Assembly: GCA_963682055.1 (NCBI GenBank)
Contig: OY821740.1
Location: 34,554,795 to 34,618,794, forward strand
Origin: Primula veris
Lineage: Eukaryota > Streptophyta > Magnoliopsida > Ericales > Primulaceae
DNA: 64,000 nt
Reading direction: 5' to 3'
Position numbers and translations under genes: made by a program. The notes beneath the pieces are model-generated. The model had not been told where the DNA came from. It did not search any database and saw only the letters and a list, made by a program, of their open reading frames with translations. This document shows, piece by piece, positions 38,953 through 49,264 of the stretch (positions within the stretch are counted from its first letter, which is position 1; every line of letters begins with the position of its first letter).

Positions 38953-40002
38953 ATTTAGTAAATTCATCGAGCAAAAACACAATATCTCAATCTTACCGTC
39001 TAAAAATTAGTGTCTCACTACTTCGTGTCTATCTTTCATCTTATTTCGTAAATCGCTCGTCACATCTACAAACAATTGCATGCTTCATTCTCATGTTATG
39101 TCATGTTTAGACTGATAGATCCGATTAAATTCATAAAAAAATATTTGACATTTGATCTAACTGAGATAGAGTGTACTTGGACATCTTATCTTTGTGAGAC
39201 GTCTGTCTCCCATACATGATCTTGCCACTTAGCGGATACGTGTGTTTCTGGTAAACAGTTACTCAAAACTTTTACTTATTTAGCCTTGCGAACCATGTAC
39301 TTCATGTTGGATGCTCGTTCATTAGTTAAATTGAGATTAAATTAGTAGGAAAAAAGATCAAACAAAACATTTTATTACTTTGAAAATACAACATAAAGAT
39401 TTGACTTCAAACGCAACTAGGATTTATCAAATTGAATTGAGTGTTTTTAATATATATAAAATAATTAATAAAATATGTAAGCACTACATGTTGAAGCCGG
39501 CTCATGAATTTGATTACAATAATCGCTTATGTGCCAACAAAATTTAAAAAGAACCATAAAAGATCCAGAGACTGCTTTTTTTCCTTACAGAAAGTGTTCA
39601 GATGGCTAAAAATGTCTACATTATTTGCAACCAGAGAAAATCGTTAAATGAAAAGTCTAGTTACTGATAGTCGCCTACATTGACTGTAGTTAAAAACTTT
39701 GAAAAGGGTAATAAAGGGTTACTCACGCGGTTATATATATATACACTAGTAATCATAGCCCACGTGTTACGTATCTGACATGTAATTACATAAATATGAT
39801 CCGACACAAATAAATTTAATATTTTTAAAAAGTTTACAAAAATAATTGAATGAATATCGTAAAAATACAATGTTTTATTGTTATAGTAATATAAAAATAC
39901 ATGATTTGTTTGAGAGATGATTTGATATGTGTGAAAAAAAAATTATTTATTTATTTAAATTGCATTAAGTTATTTTAGTAATTAGTAAATTAGAATAAGA
40001 GC

Positions 40003-40122
40003 ATTTTTGAAAAAAAATGGGTAAAATTGGACAGACTCAAGATTTCTTGTATATCATTCTATTATAATAAGTCAACTCAACTCTAATGAGTCTGACCAAT
40101 TTAGCAATTTTTTTTCAAAAAT
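40003..40122. mobile_element. Short hairpin MITE
   Basis: ATTTTTGAAAAAAAATGGGT..TTGGACAGACTCA on the left pairs with TGAGTCTGACCAATTTAGCA..TTTTTTTTCAAAAAT on the right, about 35 bp per arm with a few mismatches around a loop of about 45 bp. No clear target duplication was found. The superfamily is not assigned. Confidence 0.55.
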
Positions 40123-40919
40123 AACCATATAATTTTTTATTAATTACAATTTTTTATTAATTACAATAATACTATGCTCACATAAAAAAATAAAAAAATA
40201 AAATAAAAAATAACAACTTATAACATTATGTGTCTCTCTCTAACAACAAAACATTCTTTTAAGTCTTATACTATTTTTTTTTTGTATTATCCACGTATTT
40301 GTATCATAGCTACACTTATTTTTTATATTTTAATTGCATTGTGCGTTACACACGTAACACGTGTGACCCGATTAATTAGTATATTTATATACATATTGAG
40401 TTTGACTACAACTGATTCAATTGAAGACTCTTAACAAATTTTGGTCCGTAAAATTTTTAATTTAGCAATTACCCAGATATGCATTTATAACACAATATAA
40501 TGCAACCGTATATTTTGCAACAATTTTACAAATTTAGGCACTTGGTCACTCAACAAAACTATATGGTTCTCTAATAAAGTGCGTATTTCAGATCACTGGG
40601 TCTCATAGCTGTCATGTTTCGTTGTTTTGTGATTATTTGGTTTTATTTTGTTAGTTAGTAGTAGCTTTTTCTATTTTCACCTATAACTATTTTAAAGGAA
40701 ATTGAGGGGAAAAAACACGTCTTCCTCAAGCATTCTTTTTGTTGATAAACTTCACAAGCAAAGAAGCAATTAAACCGAAGTTTTATATATGTATATATAT
40801 CTATACTATTAATATATGTGTAGAGGGTCTTATGAAGCCTTGAAACACTTTTCTTTCAAAAAAGCTCCAATAAATAGAAAAATTACAAAACAAGAAAAAA
40901 GAAGTTACACCAGCAAGTA

Positions 40920-41030
40920 AAAAAAAAAAAAAACTGCCGTTCCATTAAATAAAACTGCCCTAATAAAACTGTCGTTCCATTAAATAGAACTGCCCCAAGA
41001 AAAAAGAAATTACACCAGCAAAAAAACTCT
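40920..41030. repeat. Short direct repeats (TTCCATTAAATA.AACTGCCC)
   Basis: CGTTCCATTAAATAAAACTG recurs about 40 bp later with one or two changes. Both are enclosed by two copies of AAGTTACACCAGCAA/AAATTACACCAGCAA at about 40903 and 41005. It is a small local duplication of about 100 bp. Confidence 0.6.
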
Positions 41031-41460
41031 TTCTACAAAAAAACCAGAAAAGCATTGAAAATACAGGTAAATATCATTTCTCTTCATTTATTCTACTTTT
41101 TACTTCAATCTTTATCCCATTTATTATTCAAATTAAAATATAGAATCCAGCGTATTTTGTTATTACACGTATGTATGCATATATTTTTTGAATTCACACC
41201 CATCGGGTGGGCATGTCCGCTATTATATATATATATATATACTGTACGTATATAGTATTTTAGTTTCCTAAATTGAATAAACTTTACTCATATTATTAAT
41301 TGCATAAGTTGTATCGTGTTACTATTAACATTGCTGTTTTTAGTATAAATTCGATGGTAATAAGATTTTCAATTCCTTTTAAAATATAAGTGGTTATAGC
41401 TTTTATATTTTCAAATCTGGAAATGTGATATTAGGTTAAGATTGTAACACGGGAAACAAT

Positions 41461-41674
41461 ACCAGACATTACAAGCAAAATTTAAGATAACAACAATTTA
41501 ATTTTTAAAAACTGTTGTTAAAGTGAGTGTCGCTAAATTTTAGCAACAATTTAGCTACAAAAACAGTACCAGACATTACAAGCAAAATTTAAGATAACAA
41601 CAGTTTAATTTTTACAAACTGTTGTTAAAGTGAGTGTCGCTAAATTTTAGCAACAATTTAGCTACAAAAACAGT
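41461..41674. repeat. Recent tandem duplication, 107-bp unit
   Basis: Two nearly identical units begin ACCAGACATTACAAGC at 41461 and 41568, with only about two differences seen. The unit itself contains TAGCAACAATTTAGCTACAA. High identity suggests a recent event or an active slippage site. Confidence 0.9.
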
Positions 41675-42228
41675 TGCTACTGTTGTTTATTTAGCGGCAC
41701 TTACTTTACCATTAGTTCGGCAACAGACGATCTGATGGTAAATTGATATTTTTTTTATAGTAAGATGGTACTTACGATATGCGTGTTGTCACTTATATTG
41801 TAAATAAAGGAACTAAGTATATCAATTAGAAATTACGGGGTTCATTTGTGCACTTGACCTTATTATGATTAGTGAGGAAAAAAATTAGTAAGTTGATACT
41901 TTGAAGTTAGATCACATGACAGCATACGAAAAGAAAAAAAAACAGAAACGAATTGATTGTGAACTTATTTATACTCTTAACTTTTACTTTTTTAGAAAAG
42001 CAACTTTTTTTTTTTTTTAACTTAGAAAAGCAACTTCATGTATTTTTTTTTTAAAGAACTTCATGTATTTGACATCGGAGTAATTAAAGACTATTGTATA
42101 TTGTTGAGCTACTGTACCTAAAATATTATCTAAAACAAAAATAAGTTAGTATTTTTTTATGTACGTTTTATTTGAATAGAGTGTAATTAAGTAATATTAT
42201 TAAATTAATGCATAGTTAATTTAGGCTT

Positions 42229-43004
42229 AGGGGGAATTAACATAAACATACGCTACAACTATTATATTAACAAAAACATACCGTTCAAAAAGTTAAATTA
42301 TCAAAAACATAACTTCAATTAATAATTAATAAAAAACAAAAAATGTCATTCATTACTCCTTTTTTTTTTTCTCTCTCTCTCCTCTCTCTCTCCAATCTCT
42401 CTCCCCCTTCTTCTTCCTCTCTATGATATCTCTCTCCTCATCCTCGTCCCTCCCTCCGATCTCTCCTCCTCCTTCTCTCTTTTTGATCTCTCTCTCCTCA
42501 TTTTTTTTCGATCTTTCTCTCCTTCTCACTCTCTCTTCGGTGAAGATTGAAACGGAGACATCCGTCGGAGTGGGCGGTGAGCATATAGAGCGAGGTCGAA
42601 AACTTGAAAGTGATGCCGACGGAGATGCGGTCGTCGAAATAGAGACCCACGACGACGACGTGAAAGTTTGAGATCGGAGTACGGGGAATAGTTGAATTTG
42701 TTTAGTGTATAAGTATATGAATTTGAAAATTATGAATATCAATTATGTAAATAAGTATATGAATTCTGTAAATTGGGGTATAAATTTTACGAATTAAGGT
42801 ATGAACTTTTGGAATAAAGGTATGAAAATATATAAATTAGTATATGAACTTTTGAAATAAGTGTATGAACTTTTGGAATAATAGTATGAAATATACAAGT
42901 TAAGTTATCAACTTTTGTGTATATTTTTGTTAATTAGAATTTTTTTAAGTATGTTTTTATTAATTTAGTTTCAAAAATAATATGTTTTGTTAATTAATCC
43001 TTAA
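42229..43004. repeat. Candidate TIR element with degenerate internal repeats
   Basis: The left end GGGGAATTAACATAAACATA and the right end TATGTTTTGTTAATTAATCC are imperfectly inverted, and AAAACATA motifs recur inside both ends. The interior has a TC-rich tract (about 42363-42540), then a more GC-balanced stretch to about 42680, then loosely repeated TATGAACTTTTGGAATAA units (42710-42900). No target duplication or transposase was found, so the class is unresolved. Confidence 0.35.
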
Positions 43005-43551
43005 ACTTATTAGCCTTGTACGATACTATTTGGGTTGCTTAACTTAGAGTTTTCTCCTTGCCGTGATTTTCAATCTCATTTTATCTATCAGCAATATATG
43101 ATTACTTGGAGTATACAAATTATGTATATTAATATTAGTAGTCAAGGTGTCAATTCGATTCATACAAACAAAATCAACACCATGAATAAAGTTAAAAATT
43201 TTGTGTGGAACCCAAGTCATTTAAAAATGACGAGTGGGTGAAATATCAATCATAAAAGGTTAGCTAGACTTTATATTACGGTAGTTAAAATTTGCTCCCA
43301 TTTATTTCTTTTTGCAATTAAGTTATTTGTTAATTTTGAAGAAATCACAATGAAATTTATGATTTTTTTTGTCACAGTCGAAACTATGACAACTTGTAAT
43401 AGTGAAAGTCTGCAACAAACAAAATATACTGTAAAAGATATGGGATAATAAATTGGGAAAAGTAAAAACTGGAAGTGAAAACGATAGAAGTGTAATCAGT
43501 AAAATGATTAATAGATTCATCACCACATTACCAAACTCATCAATTTATGTA

Positions 43552-44292
43552 GAGGTTGGATTTTTATACTACACTTTTTCTGAAAAAACGCACAAACCGT
43601 ACATTTAATTTACGGTTTACAGAAATTACATACAAACCGTACATTTAATGTACGGTTTGCAAAAATACATGCAAACCGTACATTTAATGTACGGTTTGCA
43701 TGTATTTTTGCAAACCGTACATTAAATGTACGGTTTACATGTAAATTTTTTTTTTTTTTTTTTTTTTTTTGTAATTTCAATTTGTAAAATAGGAAAAATA
43801 TATAAAATATGCAAATCCATAATTCACTTAGCTATATATAATTGTTTGTTGTTTGTTTATATTAATTATAGAAATTATAATAATTGTTGATATTTGTCCC
43901 ATTTTTTACAACTGTTCGGAAAGGAAGCAAGCAACTGTTCGGAAAGGAAGCAAGCAACTGTTAGGAAACGAAGCAAGCAACTGTTCGGAAAGGAAGCAAC
44001 TGTTCGGAAAAAATTTCGAACGGGGCGCTGCCCCGCACCCCGCCCGCTGACCTGGCAGCGGGACCCCAGCCAGGGGCTCTCGCCCCTTGGACCCCGCCAG
44101 GGGCTCTGCCCCTAGGACCCCGCCAGGGGCTCTGCCCCTTGGAACCCCGCCAGGGGCTCTGCCCCTTGGGACCCCGCCAGGGGCTCTGCCCCTTGGAACC
44201 CCGTTTCAATTATTCATATTCAATTATACGTTGGCTCGACGAGCGTGCACTCCGCACTTCCCTAACTCGTTTCCGAGTTTAACGCATTATTG
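43552..44292 (+). repeat. Left inverted arm of the MULE-like element
   Basis: This 741-bp arm is the reverse complement of 45587-46343 apart from repeat-number changes. Relative to the right arm it has one extra CCGTACATTTAATGTACGG palindrome unit (about 38 bp) and two fewer 27-bp GC-rich units. Together these account for the 16-bp length difference. The remaining sequence is almost identical. Confidence 0.9.
44036..44203. repeat. GC-rich 27-bp hairpin repeat array (left, 5 units)
   Basis: Units of the form CCCCGCCAGGGGCTCTGCCC-CTTGGA, each containing the short inverted repeat AGGGGC-TCT-GCCCCT. Local GC is far above the AT-rich surroundings. The matching array in the right arm (about 45676-45880) has 7 units. 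Confidence 0.9.
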
Positions 44293-44354
44293 CATCGGCC
44301 TATAATAAATCACATTACTACTAAAATACATTGATGATACTAAAATCACCAACA

Positions 44355-44589
44355 GGTTAGGGTTTGTAATTTAGGGTTTAGGGTTTAGGGTTTAGGGTTT
44401 GTAATTTAGGATTTAGGGTTTAGGGTTTAGTGTTTAGGATTTAGGGTTTAGGGTTTAGTGTTTAGGATTTAGGATTTAGGGTTTAGTGTTTAGGATTTAG
44501 GGTTTAGTGTTTAGGATTTAGGGTTTAGTGTTTAGGATTTAGGGTTTTTAATTTAGTGTTTAGGGTTTAGTGTTTAGGGTTTAGGGTTT
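44355..44589 (+). repeat. Telomere-like array, TTTAGGG orientation
   Basis: Degenerate repeats of the plant telomere heptamer TTTAGGG mixed with TTTAGGA and TTTAGTG variants. It is interstitial: it lies inside the transposon core and not at a chromosome end. It is the inverted counterpart of the array at 45405-45583. Confidence 0.85.
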
Positions 44590-44633
44590 AGTAATTTCAG
44601 CAATATTGGTCCAAATCTTTCATCTGTAATATA

Positions 44634-44766
44634 CAAACCCTAAATCCTAAACCCTAAACCCTAAACACTAAATTAAAAACCCTAAATTACAAACCCTAAA
44701 CCCTAAATCCTAAACACTAAACCCTAAACCCTAAATCCTAAACACTAAACATTAAACCCTAAATTA
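44634..44766 (-). repeat. Telomere-like array, CCCTAAA orientation (inner)
   Basis: CCCTAAA units with CCTAAAT and ACTAAA variants, opposite in direction to the array that ends at 44589 and separated from it by 44 bp. It immediately precedes the reading frame at about 44780-45428. Confidence 0.85.
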
Positions 44767-44778
44767 ATTTGCTAACTC

Positions 44779-45428
44779 AGTAACTAGAAAACCTGAATAT
44801 TGGGAAAGGTAAAAATATAACTGTTTTATCAGAAAACTCGGATGATATCGATCATATAAATAGTTTTGAAAAACAACTTTTAGCTATGGATACTCCAGAA
44901 CAACAGGCTAGTGTTAATCAAAATGTCTTTGGAAAATCCACTCCTTTTGGCAGAAAATCAGTTCCAACTGCCCCTATGAAGCATTATTATTCTCGACCGA
45001 GTCCACAAGATCTTCTTTATGAAGAAGAAGGTGGTAATATTTTTACTAGTTTTAGTGCTACAACCATTTATGAATGCAATATTGATGGTATGACAGAATA
45101 CCAAATTATGGTTATGTTACATAGAATGACTATGTATTCTACAGTATGTTTAGGTGCTAATAACACCGATTACCAAATTGCTGAATTCATTGTTGCTGGC
45201 TTTGCCGGTCAATTACGCGGTTGGTGGGATAATGTTTTAACCCTTGATCACCAACGCACGATATTAACAGCCACAAAAATGGTTAGGAATCCTATTAAGA
45301 AGACTGAACAAGGTGTAGATACTAATACAGATACTGTCGCACCTAATACAGATACTAAGGTGTATATTACAGATGAAAGATTTGGACCAATATTGCTGAA
45401 ATTACAAACCCTAAACCCTGAACCCTAA
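44779..45428 (+). CDS. Gag/coat-protein-like fragment captured in the MULE core
   Basis: The frame is open from about 44779. The first ATG is at 44886 and gives 180 residues to a TGA/TAA at the start of the CCCTAAA array, so the last residues are read from repeat sequence. From family knowledge, a central segment with the short motifs IDGMTEYQ, AGFAGQLRGWWDN and a preceding acidic EEEGG resembles the capsid-like N-terminal region of plant caulimovirid-type or retroelement 'zinc knuckle' polyproteins. No zinc knuckle, protease or reverse transcriptase follows, so only a capsid-like piece is present and it is presumably non-functional as a virus. It could be a captured host or retroelement fragment. 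Whether it is expressed is unknown; no promoter is evident. Confidence 0.5.
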
Positions 45429-45583
45429 ACCCTAAACCCTAAACACTAAATTAAAAACCCTAAACCCTAAACCCTAAATCCTAAACACTAAACCCTAAAC
45501 CCTAAATCCTAAACCGTAAACACTAAACCCTAAATTACAAACCCTAAACCCTAAATTACAAACCCTAAACCCTAAACCCTAAT
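45405..45583 (-). repeat. Telomere-like array, CCCTAAA orientation (outer)
   Basis: CCCTAAA units with variants, running to the start of the right arm. Together with the preceding 44 bp (about 45361-45404), which are an exact inverse of about 44590-44634, it shows that the palindrome extends beyond the arms. Confidence 0.85.
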
Positions 45584-45586
45584 TTA

Positions 45587-46343
45587 CAATAATGCGTTAA
45601 ACTCGGAAACGAGTTAGGGAAGTGCAGAGTGCACGCTCGTCGAGCCAACGTATAATTGAATATGAATAATTGAAACGGGGTTCCAAGGGGCAGAGCCCCT
45701 GGCGGGGTCCCAAGGGGCAGAGCCCCTGGCGGGGTTCCAAGGGGCAGAGCCCCTGGCGGGGTCCCAAGGGGCAGAGCCCCTGGCGGGGTTCCAAGGGGCA
45801 GAGCCCCTGGCGGGGTCCTAGGGGCAGAGCCCCTGGCGGGGTCCAAGGGGCGAGAGCCCCTGGCTGGGGTCCCGCTGCCAGGTCAGCGGGCGGGGTGCGG
45901 GGCAGCGCCCCGTTCGAAATTTTTTCCGAACAGTTGCTTCCTTTCCGAACAGTTGCTTGCTTCGTTTCCTAACAGTTGCTTGCTTCCTTTCCGAACAGTT
46001 GCTTGCTTCCTTTCCGAACAGTTGCAAAAAATGGGACAAATATCAACAATTATTATAATTTCTATAATTAATATAAACAAACAACAAACAATTATATATA
46101 GCTAAGTGAATTATGGATTTGCATATTTTATATATTTTTCCTATTTTACAAATTGAAATTACAAAAAAAAAAAAAAAAAAAAAAAAAATTTACATGTAAA
46201 CCGTACATTAAATGTACGGTTTGCATGTATTTTTGCAAACCGTACATTAAATGTACGGTTTACATGTAATTTCTGTAAACCGTAAATTAAATGTACGGTT
46301 TGTGCGTTTTTTCAGAAAAAGTGTAGTATAAAAATCCAACCTC
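45587..46343 (-). repeat. Right inverted arm of the MULE-like element
   Basis: This 757-bp arm is inverted with respect to 43552-44292. It contains seven copies of the hairpin-forming unit built on AGGGGC-AGAGCCCCT, three copies of the short palindrome and an A-run of about 28. The open frames through the GC-rich block are repeats of Pro-Gly-Ala-Leu-type codons and are not genes. Confidence 0.9.
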
Positions 46344-46352
46344 ATTTATGTA

Positions 46353-47440
46353 GGAGAGACTAAAAACAAATTTTACATCAGACATATTCGATTATAAACC
46401 TAAATGATTTTTGCTATTTGTTAACATAGTTTGCATACACAAATTATTATATTTATTTGAGTTTTTAAAATTTTGACGTCTTGTAAAAATTATGTCATCA
46501 TCAACCTTTTATTAATTTGCATATTTTTTATTAATAATAATTATGAATAGATTTTAATTGTTGAACCCTTAAGGAACCGAACTATTGACAAATAAACAGC
46601 GTCGTGTCATGTTCGGTCCGTTACTTAAAAACGACCATAAACTGAGCTTTTAACAAAGAAAACATGATATTAGTGAATAATAGTATCTTTTTATATAATT
46701 AATAACCTTAATGATAAAAAAAACTACTAAACTTGAAAACAATAAATGAATTAGGATTTTAGTATGTATATATGAGCTAATAACATATTTATACCTTTTT
46801 TTTTGTTGTAATATGCAGGTGTTAAAAAACAATAATTCTTTCAATAAAAACATGAACAAAATTTGGGGTTTTCACAATACAGTGGGTGATGTGGTTATTT
46901 TCAGGCTTCGCCGCCATTATCATAATGAAAAGCGTAAAACCATTATTGATGTTTAGAGTATAGTATATAAATAATATCTCAATATGAGGTATTATCACAA
47001 ATGCCCTCACATCAAGCCTTAGTTTAGGTATCAACGGAATGTCAGACGAACGATAAGTTAGTTTTTTTTCGAAATCTTTAAGATGAGTAAATTGGTGACG
47101 GAAATTTAAAGGAACTGATGTGCTAAATTCCTAGCGCCCGTCACTACCATTACCACAATCATGACCATAATTTAAATTTAAACAAATTATAAAAACAAAA
47201 ATATTGAACATTGTATCTATAAAATAATAATTTTAAACCTTATACTAAGACTACAAATTGAAATCGACAATAAAATAAAATCTTAGAGAAGCAGATAAAA
47301 TAAGGTCAAAAGTATAGAGATCATTAGTGTCAATTCATATCAAAAAAAGACAAAAGAGAGAAAGATGGGGTCTTGTCAAAGTCTCTATTATTTACTGTAT
47401 TTGTAATCACTGAATTTGTTCCTTTTTTTGCTTTATTTTG
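46353..47440. other. Intergenic stretch between the MULE and the FLZ gene
   Basis: AT-rich sequence without a recognisable gene or complete transposon. It presumably includes the promoter region of the FLZ gene at its right edge, but I saw no convincing TATA box. Confidence 0.5.
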
Positions 47441-47449
47441 CTTACTAAT

Positions 47450-47502
47450 AGTAATAATTATCATATGACCCCTGTGAAGAAGCTTACAGAGCAAAAACCC
47501 AG
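47450..47502 (+). other. Probable non-coding first exon of the FLZ gene
   Basis: A donor-like CCCAG|GTGTGT at 47502/47503 and an acceptor TTTTCAG at 49211 would define a 1.7-kb intron in the 5' untranslated region. The sequence between is T-rich, as expected for a plant intron, and the coding exon opens directly after that acceptor. The left end of the exon is not determined. Confidence 0.4.
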
Positions 47503-47504
47503 GT

Positions 47505-47507
<3 letters not shown>

Positions 47508-47536
<29 letters not shown>
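47508..47536. repeat. (TC)n microsatellite
   Basis: About 14 TC units starting within the first 10 bases after the putative donor of the FLZ leader intron. Pyrimidine tracts like this are common near plant transcription starts, so if the splice model is wrong it may instead belong to the 5' UTR. Confidence 0.9.
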
Positions 47537-47541
<5 letters not shown>

Positions 47542-49264
47542 GTATATCTCTTTCAATATCCCACTCATCATTTATCATACTTTTTTTCTACATTTTAATT
47601 TGATCCATGGGTTTCATTGTTATTTGAGTCAACTTTGCTATCAAGGTTCACCTTTTTCTACTTTCATCTTTATTTTCACATTTTTGTTTCCCCATTTGGG
47701 TATTTTCTTTTAATCAAGTTTTGTTATTGGCCTGACCAGGTTTTTTTTCACTTTTTTTTTTGTAAATTAAAGCCTGATTATAGTATCTTTGATCTTTTGG
47801 GGAAAAATGAGATCATGATCATTTAGTTATTTTTTCTCATTAACTTGATCTTCATTTTGCAAAATGTTTCCATCTTTATTACTAGTACATATTACCTACT
47901 TTTTGAGTATTTTTTTTTTCTACTTAATTACTGAAATAATGCGCCTTTCACTTTTGAGATTTTGTGAAAACAAAGCTTGACTGTGATTATTCATTTTTAG
48001 TTTCTTGTTTTTTTGGGAAAATTAGTTTGATTTTTTTGTTTAGTGCCTATGTAGGTGTCTTTTCACTTTTAGTTTTTTGGAGAATTCAATCTTGATGATC
48101 AGATTGTTTTTTGGCGTGAAAAATTATGTTAGATAAAAATTATGCATCTTATCATGATTTTTGGAAATAAATAAATTTATTAAGTGTTTTAGTAGGCTTT
48201 TCACTCTTCAGTATTGGTGAAAATCATGCCTGATTATGATTGACAATATTTGAGATTATTGTTTTTTTCTGGAAAAATTCAATCTTTATTTAAGTGCTGC
48301 TTTTAATTTTACCCTTTTCTTTGGATTTTCCCCTTGATTGTATTTTCCCCTTTGTTTGAGCCAGTGTTGAGTGTTCATCACTTTGCTTTGTAGTTGGTTC
48401 TCTATTTCTGTTACATTGTAATTGGGGCATTTGGTGATATGGTCTTTGATTTAAGCAGATTATAGCATTGAATTGGGGGAAATTTGCTTAATTTTGATAA
48501 CCCTTCAGGATTTATTTTATTTATTTATTTATTAATAAAGCTTGATCATCATTTTGCCCCTTTCTCTCTGGTAAATTGTATTTTTGGACAACTCTTACAT
48601 GTACTCCAAATTTAGTAACTTTATACTATAGCCATGATCTTTTAGGATTTGATGTTAATATGATATCTGGTCTACTCAAGCTTCTTATTAGTGAATATGC
48701 TATGGAATTTGGATAATCAAGCTTGGTTTTCATTACCCATTATAAAGATTAGAAGTTTTTGGGAAAATCACTCTTGATTATCAATTTCCCACCTTGTTTG
48801 ATTCTATGGGCTTGTTTTGTTGCATCTTTTAAGCAAATATCTTGCGTTTTTTCTGGTTGAGAAAAAAACTGTTTTCCTCTTAAGTCAAAGATTCAAGCTT
48901 TCTCAGGCCACAACACTAGTAAATTCATCACGCGATCAACCAAATGCAGTCCAAGTTTTATGGGAAAAAAAAAAGAAACCTGAGTTTAAAAGTTGCAACC
49001 AAACAAGTCCAAGTCTACACTTTTTTTTAATGGGGGAATCCCAATGAATTGCAGATCCTTTATTTTTTAGTGTCTTATGACTTGCCATTATTCATGAAAG
49101 TTAACCCTTTTTAGTTTTTGAGTGATCATTATGTCATAAATATTGCATTTTTTAACTCATGTTATGTACATTGTGAAGCTAATATCAATGACCCTTTAAA
49201 TGGATTTTCAGGTTCAGCTCTTTGGTGTGTTCCAAAGTGGTCGAGTGCTAGGTCAAATCAACGA

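Larger units (their letters stand above)
43552..46343. mobile_element. Palindromic Mutator-like (MULE) element, 2,792 bp, non-autonomous
   Basis: The perfect 9-bp duplication ATTTATGTA (43543-43551 and 46344-46352) and ends GAGGTTGGATTTTTATACTA / its complement define the borders. A 9-bp TSD with long TIRs is the hallmark of Mutator-like elements. The left arm is 43552-44292 and the right arm is 45587-46343. Order inside each arm: about 20-bp palindromes (4 left, 3 right), a poly-T/A run, CAACTGTTCGGAAAGGAAGC repeats, then GC-rich 27-bp repeats (5 left, 7 right). The core holds telomere-like arrays and one Gag/coat-like reading frame. No MuDR-type transposase is visible, so movement would have needed help from elsewhere. 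It could also be described as a pack-MULE or foldback element. Confidence 0.8.

Noticed and set aside
42353..42742. 129-residue minus-strand frame rich in Arg/Glu/Lys
   Set aside because: It is the translation of a purine-rich complement of a TC tract; low complexity, not a gene.
44087..44305. Open frames through the GC-rich repeats (and their mirror on the right arm) encoding Pro-Gly-Ala-Leu-type repeats
   Set aside because: They are translations of the 27-bp tandem repeat in several frames and on both strands. No domain is present and the unit number is unstable.
49118..49264. Longer FLZ start codon at 49118
   Set aside because: The segment is T-rich intron-like sequence ending in TTTTCAG (49205-49211) and is not conserved in character with FLZ N-termini.
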